A stretch of 15,309 nucleotides of DNA from JAQTNP01 sp964616145 (GCA_964616145.1 CAZTRD010000024.1:1-15309), one strand, 5' to 3'. Counted from the first letter of the stretch, positions 1-5,103 are shown. Program-made: numbers and translations. Notes: generated from the sequence alone by a model not told the origin.

Positions 1-203
1 TTTTCATGCTGAAATGTTATCTCATTTCAGTTGCACTTCAAAACGGAATTCGCAACATTAATAACATCAATTCTTCTCTAGGAAACATAAAGGACACTAG
101 TAATAGCGTCTTGTATGTTTCCTAGAGTGGGGAACCGCGTACTCCAAAAGAGTGCGTGAACACTTGGTGGCCTAGCCCTAATCTAGGCAAGAGGAGGTGT
201 AAG
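1..203 (+). other. Hairpin-rich leader of the first orphan cassette
   Basis: No gene is seen here. The stretch is a run of hairpins: a perfect 8-bp stem at 9-16/23-30 with a 6-nt loop, a 5-bp stem 30-34/52-56, a long rod at 78-125 (listed separately), a 6-bp stem GTACTC/GAGTGC with one G-U pair around 138-154, and a 6-bp stem GCCTAG/CTAGGC around 172-190. A strong Shine-Dalgarno site (GAGGAGGTG, 191-199) follows directly. So much pairing suggests a structured 5' UTR or a larger structured RNA that continues past the left edge of the window. No known RNA family was recognised. Confidence 0.5.
78..125 (+). repeat. Long rod-like hairpin, cassette 1
   Basis: Positions 78-89 and 114-125 are perfect 12-bp inverted repeats (CTAGGAAACATA/TATGTTTCCTAG). 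The stem continues past single mismatches with 91-95/108-112 (one G-U) and 97-99/104-106, closed by a GTAA tetraloop, for about 20 pairs in 48 nt. It lies upstream of the 63-aa gene, as the 725-788 hairpin lies upstream of the 230-aa gene. No T-run follows, so it does not look like a terminator. Confidence 0.7.
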
Positions 204-395
204 ATGATAACCCAGTTCCTCACCCAGGGCTTCACCTGGGCAGGATACTGCCAGGTCACGACCGATGTTTTCTTTTTCGGCATAGTGGCTTTGGTGGTAT
301 TCTTGGGAGCATGGAGGGTCCTCGTTAGAGGGGACACTCGTATGTTTCCCTTGGCTGGAGATCTCATCAGACGATGGCGTTGTAAGCGTCATTAG
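204..395 (+). CDS. Small single-pass membrane protein, orphan
   Basis: This is a 63-residue protein starting MITQFLTQGF. The ATG at 204 is chosen over an in-frame ATG at 156 because a full Shine-Dalgarno sequence (GAGGAGGTG, 191-199) sits 4 nt before it. One strongly hydrophobic segment (about residues 22-38, FFFGIVALVVFLGAW) predicts a single transmembrane helix, followed by a basic tail (RRWRCKRH) likely to be cytoplasmic. I do not recognise a family. It is GC-richer than the housekeeping genes and belongs to the first cassette, between the rod hairpin at 78-125 and the hammerhead repeat at 556-703. Single-helix peptides of this kind can be holin-like, toxin-like or regulatory; nothing in the sequence decides among these. 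Confidence 0.6.
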   Translation: MITQFLTQGFTWAGYCQVTTDVFFFGIVALVVFLGAWRVLVRGDTRMFPLAGDLIRRWRCKRH

Positions 396-555
396 TCTGA
401 ATCCAGCCTAGTCGGCGCCCAGAATGACCGACGATAATAAATGGGCTAGACGGATGTATAAGCACAGACACATGTCTGGCGCTAGATGATGAAGATCCGT
501 CAACGGGTTAAAATCCGTCCCTGAATAGGTCCCTAACGAAGGACCAAGGGTAAGA
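396..555 (+). other. Structured 3' non-coding region of cassette 1
   Basis: No gene is seen. Visible pairings are GTCGG/CCGAC (411-415/428-432), CAGAC/GTCTG (465-469/474-478), GGTCC/GGACC (528-532/541-545, loop CTAACGAA) and an enclosing CCCT/AGGG (519-522/547-550). GACGGAT (449-455) has two identical downstream partners, ATCCGTC at 495-501 and at 513-519, so two exclusive folds are possible. The region runs straight into the hammerhead repeat. No known RNA family was recognised. Confidence 0.45.
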
Positions 556-703
556 AAGCAGCACCTTGGGAGTTGGCAAACTCCTTTCCTAATTAAAATG
601 CCAACACCAGCGATTCAATAGCCATCGCTGGCTAGGGGAGAGTTCCTCTCCCCTCGCTCTCCTGATGTGTGTCAGGACTGATGAGCCCAAAAGGGCGAAA
701 GCG
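556..703 (+). repeat. 148-bp direct repeat, copy 1
   Basis: This stretch appears identical, base for base, to 1958-2105 (offset 1402) and the match stops at both ends (555/1957 and 704/2106 differ). It holds, in order: a hairpin GGAGTT/AACTCC (569-574/579-584) whose loop GGCA can pair with TGCC at 599-602 (a possible pseudoknot), a perfect 8-bp stem 607-614/624-631, a perfect 8-bp stem 635-642/646-653 with a 3-nt loop, and directly abutting it a type III hammerhead ribozyme. The repeat ends at the last nucleotide of ribozyme stem III, so its boundary looks set by the ribozyme. Confidence 0.95.
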
Positions 704-704
704 A
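654..704 (+). ncRNA. Type III hammerhead ribozyme, copy 1
   Basis: Every core element is present in the right order. Stem III is TCGCT (654-658) with AGCGA (700-704). The cleavage triplet CUC is at 657-659, with predicted cleavage after C659. Stem I is TCCTGA/TCAGGA (660-665/672-677), a perfect 6 bp with loop TGTGTG. The invariant CTGATGA is at 678-684, stem II is GCCC/GGGC with an AAAA loop (685-696), and GAA is at 697-699, followed by A700, which pairs with U658. The layout and the UGUG start of loop I closely resemble the satellite tobacco ringspot virus hammerhead. The identification rests on sequence and pairing; self-cleavage is a strong inference from the family. Confidence 0.93.
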
Positions 705-724
705 AAAGTTCTTATAAAATATAT

Positions 725-788
725 TCTTTAATATCGCAGGAAATCTGTATTTTAAATATAGAATATAGATTCTCTGCGATATTAAGGA
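725..788 (+). repeat. 64-nt rod-like hairpin, cassette 2
   Basis: Positions 728-739 and 774-785 are perfect 12-bp inverted repeats (TTAATATCGCAG/CTGCGATATTAA), extended outward to 725 and 788 with one G-U pair. After a small internal loop, pairing resumes at 742-746/767-771 and 747-754/759-766 (two G-U pairs), leaving a 4-nt loop: about 28 pairs in all. It starts 21 nt after the first hammerhead and ends about 40 nt before the start codon at 829. There is no T-run, so a terminator is unlikely. A protein-binding, replication or RNA-stability role is possible. Confidence 0.75.
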
Positions 789-828
789 CTTGAGCCCGAA
801 TCGCAAGAGAAAAAGAGGTGAATAGAGA

Positions 829-1521
829 ATGCTCGACTGGGGATCGCCATACGAGTTTTTCAGAGACGCTCTTGGAGAGTTTCACGAACTCCTTGGGCGA
901 ATGGCTCGGTACAGCAACAGGATTACCGAGTGCCAGAGGGAGGCCCTGCTCTTACGAACGGGGAACCCAAAACTCCCTTGGACAACATTGGCAATGGGAA
1001 CCTCTGTTTCTCCCAAATCTCTCAAGGACGCCTATGAGAGAGGGATGGAGGGCGTTGCCAAGGAGTGGATGGGTTTTCTCCGTCCAATGGCGGCATGCGG
1101 TAGAGCCCTCAGAAGAGAGCTCATCACAAGAGAGTTTCACGGAGATTATGGCGAGAGGACTGACACGGTTTATTGGGTCTCTCGCCATCCCCTCATGCCC
1201 TCTCAGGAGGAAGCAATCCGTGACATTCACGGATATGTGGGGAAGATCGAACGAAAGGAAGTCTCGTTTGGTCTTGATCCTGAGGCTCTCTCTAACTTCC
1301 TAGTGAGGAAGCAGAGAGGAGAGCGTTGCTTCATATACGTGGTGGCAAGCAGTCATCACGTTCTGACAGCAGCCCTCAATGGTCTCTCTTTCGGGGTGAT
1401 GGTTAATCACCCTCAGAAAAGAGAGGATGGAACTTTCGAAGTCGCGGCAGTTTATCATGTGAGAGACTGCCGGATAGAGAAGGTTTGGCCAGTGAAAAAG
1501 GAAGGTGACGCCGACCATTGA
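829..1521 (+). CDS. Orphan protein carried between the hammerhead repeats
   Basis: This is a 230-residue protein starting MLDWGSPYEFF. The ATG at 829 follows a good Shine-Dalgarno (AGAGGTG, 814-820). I do not recognise a domain. The protein looks soluble, with no signal peptide or membrane helix. It is charged and helix-prone in the first half (DALGEFHELLGRMARYSNRI), with a more hydrophobic patch near residues 160-190 (CFIYVVASSHHVLTAALNGL). GC content and codon choice differ clearly from the AT-rich core genes. It is followed at 34 nt by a small CxxC protein, with which it probably forms an operon. An overlapping frame (818-1303) is open by chance and lacks a comparable start site. It is the largest gene in the 1402-nt unit, so if the unit is mobile this protein is the first candidate for a function in it, but no polymerase, integrase or ligase motif is visible. 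Confidence 0.7.
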   Translation: MLDWGSPYEFFRDALGEFHELLGRMARYSNRITECQREALLLRTGNPKLPWTTLAMGTSVSPKSLKDAYERGMEGVAKEWMGFLRPMAACGRALRRELITREFHGDYGERTDTVYWVSRHPLMPSQEEAIRDIHGYVGKIERKEVSFGLDPEALSNFLVRKQRGERCFIYVVASSHHVLTAALNGLSFGVMVNHPQKREDGTFEVAAVYHVRDCRIEKVWPVKKEGDADH

Positions 1522-1555
1522 AGGGCGAGCCAGTAAGTTGCAGCAAGGAGGTGAA

Positions 1556-1780
1556 ATGATAAAAGTAGTGTTCATCTGCGACTGCTGCAAAAGGAGAGTT
1601 GAACTATCTCCTTTTGAAGAAGAAAGCAGATTCCTGAGAGAAGGGCACTGGTTCAGCCTATGCTGGGACCTTGCCCAGATCGACGGATGGGTCCACTACC
1701 CCAGGAGCTGGGAGGCAATTGAGCAGGAAGACGGAAAGAGAGTTCTTCTCTGCTCGGACTGCCTTAAGCAACTTGGGTAG
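1556..1780 (+). CDS. Small CxxC...CxxC putative zinc-binding protein
   Basis: This is a 74-residue protein starting MIKVVFICDC. The start at 1556 is chosen over an in-frame ATG at 1505 because AAGGAGGTG (1545-1553), a near-complete anti-SD match, directly precedes it and the upstream choice would overlap the 230-aa gene. Two Cys pairs, C8-x2-C11 near the N-terminus and C66-x2-C69 near the C-terminus (LLCSDCL), suggest one structural zinc site closing the chain, with an acidic, Trp-rich middle (residues 20-60). I do not recognise a named family; the spacing is reminiscent of small treble-clef or zinc-ribbon proteins. It lies 34 nt after the 230-aa gene and is probably co-transcribed with it. 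It is GC-rich like its neighbour. Role unknown. Confidence 0.65.
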   Translation: MIKVVFICDCCKRRVELSPFEEESRFLREGHWFSLCWDLAQIDGWVHYPRSWEAIEQEDGKRVLLCSDCLKQLG

Positions 1781-1957
1781 CCCCAAGTCCCGTAAAGCAT
1801 ATAGGGTGCTCTCGGGACTATAAACAAACACCTTTGTTCTGCACAAGCAAACAAAGGGATTCCCTAGGTCTATCTCAGACCAGAGCAGGGCGACTAAGGC
1901 CAAGCGAGGACTGACTGGCAATCCTCGAGTAACCAAAAGTCTACTCATTGCAGAGAT
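1781..1957 (+). other. Structured 3' non-coding region of cassette 2
   Basis: No gene is seen. Clear hairpins are AGTCCCG/CGGGACT (1786-1792/1813-1819) enclosing AGCA/TGCT (1796-1799/1807-1810), CCTTTGTT/AACAAAGG (1831-1838/1850-1857), GGTCT/AGACC (1867-1871/1877-1881) and CGAGGA/TCCTCG (1905-1910/1922-1927). It occupies the same place, between gene and hammerhead repeat, as 396-555 but its sequence is different. The 3' parts of the cassettes are therefore unrelated in sequence but similar in being densely paired. Confidence 0.5.
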
Positions 1958-2105
1958 AAGCAGCACCTTGGGAGTTGGCAAACTCCTTTCCTAATTAAAA
2001 TGCCAACACCAGCGATTCAATAGCCATCGCTGGCTAGGGGAGAGTTCCTCTCCCCTCGCTCTCCTGATGTGTGTCAGGACTGATGAGCCCAAAAGGGCGA
2101 AAGCG
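1958..2105 (+). repeat. 148-bp direct repeat, copy 2
   Basis: This appears identical to 556-703 throughout, including the pseudoknot-like hairpin, the two 8-bp stems and the hammerhead. The flanks on both sides are unrelated to those of copy 1, so this is a true repeat within a longer sequence. Perfect identity over 148 bp implies recent duplication, gene conversion or strong constraint. Confidence 0.95.
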
Positions 2106-2106
2106 G
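2056..2106 (+). ncRNA. Type III hammerhead ribozyme, copy 2
   Basis: It has the same core as copy 1: cleavage triplet at 2059-2061 with predicted cleavage after C2061, stem I 2062-2067/2074-2079, CTGATGA at 2080-2086, stem II 2087-2098 and GAAA at 2099-2102. The outermost stem III pair is T-G here instead of T-A (2056/2106), so pairing is preserved although this base lies outside the repeat. A terminator-like hairpin follows within 1 nt. Confidence 0.93.
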
Positions 2107-2134
2107 AACAATCTCATAATCTGAGGTTGTTTTT
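2107..2134 (+). terminator. Possible rho-independent terminator after hammerhead 2
   Basis: A 9-bp stem AACAATCTC/GAGGTTGTT (2107-2115/2123-2131, one G-U) with a 7-nt loop runs into a T-rich tract (2127-2134). It would end transcription just after the second ribozyme. The right arm is also part of the repeat shared with the upstream region of the second paralog (4142 onward), so the terminator could have arisen by chance at the junction. Confidence 0.45.
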
Positions 2135-2184
2135 ATTTCTTTCTGTTAGTTGTATAATATATAAAGCATAATTAAACTTAAAAC
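2122..2184 (+). promoter_or_regulatory. Promoter region of first Cys-rich paralog
   Basis: A consensus -10 TATAAT lies at 2153-2158, about 27 nt before the start codon. The best -35 candidate, TTGTTT, is 20 nt upstream, which is long; TTTTTA at 17 nt is weak. The whole region is repeated almost exactly at 4142-4206 (two substitutions and two single-base indels over about 92 bp, counting the first codons), which supports a functional role. There is no Shine-Dalgarno. Confidence 0.55.
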
Positions 2185-2823
2185 ATGTTCATAAAAGATA
2201 GATTAGGGAAAGAAATAGTTTTTACTATTGCTTTTCTTTTTTTGGCAATGGTAATAACTATATACTTATCCTTGCAGGATTTTAACTATATTAATCGGCA
2301 AGCGGCCCTAACCTCAAATACTCTTCCAACCATTACCCTTACAGTAAAGAAGGAATCTATGAACACAGGAGCAGGAGGAACGATAACAAGCAATGGTGCT
2401 ATAAATTGCGGAACTACTTGTTCTATGAAACTTGGAGGATTAAAAAAGAAAGTAACGCTGTATGCTAAACCTAATGCATTCTCAAAATTTGTTAAATGGA
2501 CCGGAGATTGCAGTAGACGAAGTTCTTGTATTGTCTCATATTCTAGCAATGACAAATACGTCACTGCGGTATTTTGCTCTGATAAATGCATCAGATATGG
2601 AGAAATTAGATGTGTTGGGACGAATACGTATCAAGGTTGCAGACATAGTAAAGATACCGACTATGTTTGCTTGGATTGGGATTCTTCCCAAGGGATATGC
2701 GGCAGCGGCAAAGGACAGACAAAATGCGGCTATGGTATATGCGATAGATACCAGAAACCCCAATGGTATTGCAGCAATAATTCTTGTAAATTTACCTGCT
2801 ATACTGCACCAGAGTGTAAATAA
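2185..2823 (+). CDS. Membrane-anchored Cys-rich protein with one InlB-like repeat
   Basis: This is a 212-residue protein. Residues about 11-29 (IVFTIAFLFLAMVITIYLS) form a membrane anchor or uncleaved signal. Residues about 48-131 match the divergent InlB B-repeat / bacterial repeat pattern: GTITSN, a CGTTC pair, TLYAKPN, then KFVKWTGDC and YVTAVFC. The C-terminal 80 residues are Cys-rich and end in the motif YCSNNSCKFTC. It is probably displayed on the outside of the cell as an adhesin-like or surface domain protein, with disulfides formed outside the membrane. Its paralog at 4207-5103 has the same promoter, anchor and tail but two repeat domains. There is no Shine-Dalgarno; the start is fixed by conservation with the paralog. 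Ligand unknown. Confidence 0.8.
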   Translation: MFIKDRLGKEIVFTIAFLFLAMVITIYLSLQDFNYINRQAALTSNTLPTITLTVKKESMNTGAGGTITSNGAINCGTTCSMKLGGLKKKVTLYAKPNAFSKFVKWTGDCSRRSSCIVSYSSNDKYVTAVFCSDKCIRYGEIRCVGTNTYQGCRHSKDTDYVCLDWDSSQGICGSGKGQTKCGYGICDRYQKPQWYCSNNSCKFTCYTAPECK

Positions 2824-2825
2824 CC
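2701..2825 (+). repeat. Shared 3' end of the two paralogs, copy 1
   Basis: These 125 bp match 4981-5105 with about 8 differences and cover the Cys-rich tail, the stop codon and the next bases (TAACC). Similarity ends just before the insertion sequence, marking the edge of the original tandem duplication. Confidence 0.85.
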
Positions 2826-2841
2826 GTGTCAAATCATTTAA

Positions 2842-4038
2842 CTAAGACACCTTAAAAGGAATTTGTTTTTTGTATTTGTCGACCATCTGTGAATCTTTTT
2901 TCTTTTGATATATCTTGCAAAGAATATCAAGCTTCCTATCCAGCTCTCTCTTTATCTCTGCCGGATTCATATTGTTATACATCAGCCTTAACTTTTCCTT
3001 AATCTTTGAATCAATCTGATCTGATTCCATTATTCTCTGGTAAGGTGTTTTTGCCTCCTCATACTTCCTATGCACCCTTCCCTTTATCCTTATCTTCCCC
3101 TTTAACTTCATTACTGGCTGGAAAAAGTTCTTAAAGATTCTTAATTCATTCATATATATCTCATTAATCAAGTCCATCTCTTCTTTGGTATCGTATCTCA
3201 AATATCCAATAGCAGCTCTTACGTGGGTTGAATTCTTCTGCTCAACAAAACAATTGTCATTCTTCTTGTAGGTTCTTGATCTAGTGAATTCTATCCCTTC
3301 CTTTAACATGTAATTGTAGAGGAGCGTATTAATCAAGTTTGTTCCATTGTCAGGATGAATGCCAAGAAGGGGGAATGGCAGCCTATCTCTTACCTTCTTT
3401 ATCGCTCCAACTGCTCTTTCTTGCGCTTTACCCATTATTGCTTCTCCTTCCCACCAGCCCGTTGATACATCAACTACAGACAAGCTGTTAACATATTCTC
3501 CATTAACTGAAGAACCGCAGCTTTCTACAAAATCAATCTCAGTGTGTCCGATAATGCTTCTATCAAATTCATCTGCTGTTTTAACCGGTATCTTGTGGCA
3601 AAAGAGAAGCTTTTTCTTTCCGTACTTCCTATCCAAAGAAAGTACCTCTTTCTCATGTCTTAACTTTCTATCAATAGTCGCTATCCCTATCTTTTTCAAT
3701 TTCTCCAACACTTCATCAGAACAAGCTATCTCTTTTAACAGTATTAATCTCTCTAATTCTGTATTAAGGAGCGGCTTTAACCTGGACCCGCACGGATAGT
3801 CAAATATCTTCCACATCTTAACCAAGGCTACCTTCACTGGACCATTGTAGTATTCCTCCCTTCCTTTCCTTATCTCTTTCAACCTTACCTTGTAGGAAAA
3901 CCTCTTGATTACATACTTTCTCTCCTGTCCAGTATTGCGGCAATATTCATCTAATATCTCAGTTTTCTTCTTCCTATCTCCTTTGTAATATGCTGCTCTT
4001 AATGTTTCCATATATTGATCTCTTGCTTGTATATTCAT
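2842..4038 (-). CDS. Integrase-core (DDE) transposase
   Basis: This is a 398-residue protein, full length for its group. The N-terminal part (about 1-75) is a helix-turn-helix-like region with the pattern ILDEYCRNTGQERKYVIKRF. The catalytic core shows the first Asp in GHTEIDFVE, the second in GIHPDNGTN and the Glu in KKNDNCFVEQKN, the signature of rve-type DDE transposases. Further family landmarks are DYPCGSRLKPLL before the core and FKNFFQPVMKL after it. The protein therefore looks intact and possibly active. The start codon lies at the base of an inverted repeat (4037-4077), a common way of limiting translation from read-through transcripts. No Shine-Dalgarno is visible. The stop codon falls inside the left terminal repeat. 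Confidence 0.88.
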   Translation of the reverse strand: MNIQARDQYMETLRAAYYKGDRKKKTEILDEYCRNTGQERKYVIKRFSYKVRLKEIRKGREEYYNGPVKVALVKMWKIFDYPCGSRLKPLLNTELERLILLKEIACSDEVLEKLKKIGIATIDRKLRHEKEVLSLDRKYGKKKLLFCHKIPVKTADEFDRSIIGHTEIDFVESCGSSVNGEYVNSLSVVDVSTGWWEGEAIMGKAQERAVGAIKKVRDRLPFPLLGIHPDNGTNLINTLLYNYMLKEGIEFTRSRTYKKNDNCFVEQKNSTHVRAAIGYLRYDTKEEMDLINEIYMNELRIFKNFFQPVMKLKGKIRIKGRVHRKYEEAKTPYQRIMESDQIDSKIKEKLRLMYNNMNPAEIKRELDRKLDILCKIYQKKKDSQMVDKYKKQIPFKVS

Positions 4039-4077
4039 GGTAGTTGTCAGATATATTAATTACTAACAACCTACCAT
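4037..4077 (-). promoter_or_regulatory. Inverted repeat overlapping the transposase start codon
   Basis: ATGGTAGTTGT (4037-4047) and ACAACCTACCAT (4066-4077) pair with one bulged base. In the minus-strand mRNA this hairpin takes in the bases directly before the ATG and its first two bases. Transcripts entering from outside would fold it and hide the start; transcripts starting inside the stem would not. Regulatory use is inferred from other insertion sequences. Confidence 0.5.
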
Positions 4078-4141
4078 ATATCCCAGTGTCTTTTTATATG
4101 ATGCAACCAGTGTGCTCCCGGTGTCATTTTAGATGATTTGA

Positions 4142-4206
4142 TGAGGGTTGTTTTTATTTCTTTCTGTTGGTTGTATAATATATAAAGCATAATTAAACTT
4201 AAAAGC
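4142..4206 (+). promoter_or_regulatory. Promoter region of second Cys-rich paralog
   Basis: TATAAT lies at 4174-4179, 27 nt before the ATG, in a sequence nearly identical to 2122-2184. No good -35 lies at 17 nt; TTGTTT is 20 nt upstream. The repeat starts exactly where the insertion sequence ends. Confidence 0.55.
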
Positions 4207-5103
4207 ATGTTCATAAAAGATAGGTTAGGGAAAGATGTATTTTTCTCAATCATCTTTCTTATTCTGGCTATTATCATATCATTATATCTATCTTACCAAG
4301 ACTTTGATTTTAGTCAGATGCAAGGAGCTGTTAGCACTTCTTCAAGCAGCAAGTATCTGGCGGTTAATATTAAGGGAGAGGGGGCAATATCCACCAGTCC
4401 TACTGGTACTAATTGTAAATTAACCAGCAAATTAAAAAAATGCTATTTTCCAAAAGGCACAACTGTGACCGTTACGGCAATTCCTAAATCAGGATCAGTA
4501 TTCGCTGGATGGACAGGGGTATGCAATCATAAACATGTTAATTGTATTGTAACTTTAAATACTTCAGTATCAATAAATGCTGTTTTTGATTCTATGGTGG
4601 CTTCTAGAAGTGTTTATAATATTGCTGTCAGCAAAACAGGCGCTGGCTCAGGGACAATAACAAGCAATCTTAATTGGGTTGGGATTGACTGTGGAGGTAA
4701 ATGCTGGGGAGAAGTAACTAGTGAAATGGGAAACTTAATCCTATATGCAAAAGCGAAAACCGGATCTAAATTTATTAGATGGTCTGGGGATTGTACAGGA
4801 ACTAAAACTTCTTGTTCTTTAGGGACAGTAAAGGATAATAAAAATATCATCGCAGAATTCTGCCTTAATGAATGTTCGAACGAAAAATCGTTTAAATGTA
4901 CAGGCACAAATACATATCAGTATTGTAAGTATGATGAAAATTATAAGTGCTTGATTTTAAATGGCATCAACCAAGAATGTGGCAGCGGCAAAGGACAAAC
5001 AAATTGTGGCTATAGTACATGCAATAGATACCAGAAACCTCAATGGTATTGCAGTAATAATTCTTGTAAATTTACCTGCTATACTGCACCAGAGTGTAAA
5101 TAA
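4207..5103 (+). CDS. Membrane-anchored Cys-rich protein with two InlB-like repeats
   Basis: This is a 298-residue paralog of the protein at 2185-2823. It starts with the same MFIKDRLGK, then a hydrophobic anchor (about 11-30). Repeat 1 (about 49-130) has VFAGWTGVC and SINAVFD; repeat 2 (about 138-219) has GSGTITSN, DCGGKC, KFIRWSGDC and IIAEFC. Repeat 2 is the one that corresponds to the single repeat of the paralog. The Cys-rich tail (about 220-298) ends in the same YCSNNSCKFTC...PECK. Its place is probably on the outside of the membrane. The difference in repeat number shows gain or loss of a domain after duplication. No Shine-Dalgarno is present. Confidence 0.8.
   Translation: MFIKDRLGKDVFFSIIFLILAIIISLYLSYQDFDFSQMQGAVSTSSSSKYLAVNIKGEGAISTSPTGTNCKLTSKLKKCYFPKGTTVTVTAIPKSGSVFAGWTGVCNHKHVNCIVTLNTSVSINAVFDSMVASRSVYNIAVSKTGAGSGTITSNLNWVGIDCGGKCWGEVTSEMGNLILYAKAKTGSKFIRWSGDCTGTKTSCSLGTVKDNKNIIAEFCLNECSNEKSFKCTGTNTYQYCKYDENYKCLILNGINQECGSGKGQTNCGYSTCNRYQKPQWYCSNNSCKFTCYTAPECK

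Larger units (their letters stand above)
660..2061 (+). other. Predicted 1402-nt self-excised RNA unit
   Basis: If one transcript covers both hammerheads, cleavage after 659 and 2061 releases exactly one repeat unit of 1402 nt with a 5'-hydroxyl and a 2',3'-cyclic phosphate. Such ends suit RtcB-type ligation into a circle, and a circle would rebuild the hammerhead. The unit carries the rod hairpin (725-788), the 230-aa and 74-aa genes, the structured 3' region and the 5' part of the repeat. This is an inference from ribozyme geometry. No promoter or ligase for it was identified in the window. Confidence 0.6.
2829..4141 (-). mobile_element. Insertion sequence with DDE transposase
   Basis: The element is about 1.3 kb. 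Its ends are imperfect terminal inverted repeats: TCAAATCAT...GACACC at 2829-2851 and the reverse complement of TCAAATCAT...GACACC at 4120-4141. A further partial copy (GTGTC...ATATGATG) lies inside the right end at about 4087-4103, as expected of transposase binding sites. The dinucleotide TG flanks both ends, which could be a very short target duplication or chance. It sits exactly between two duplicated genes: their shared sequence stops at about 2825 and resumes at about 4142. The family looks like the integrase-core transposases often filed under ISNCY; this assignment is tentative. Confidence 0.75.

Noticed and set aside
572..605. GTTGGCA/TGCCAAC inverted repeat resembling an integron attC site
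   Set aside because: The bases do not fit the GTTRRRY core, and no integrase gene is in the window. The cassette layout remains suggestive, but not as a standard integron.
818..1303. Overlapping 161-aa frame starting with GTG
   Set aside because: It lacks a well-placed ribosome-binding site, reads as low-complexity Ser/Arg/Trp sequence, and is explained as a shadow of the 230-aa gene.
1658..1981. 107-aa minus-strand frame running into the second repeat
   Set aside because: It crosses a plus-strand gene and the hairpin region, has no ribosome-binding site, and shows no recognisable domain.
660..2061. Identification of the 1402-nt unit as an Obelisk or a known viroid-like RNA
   Set aside because: Size and ribozyme type are similar, but those agents are known as RNA without DNA copies and I see no match to their protein in the 230-aa ORF.
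2462..2845. 127-aa frame overlapping the first Cys-rich paralog
   Set aside because: The frame overlapping it is supported by conservation with the second paralog and by the InlB-like repeat; this one is a shadow.
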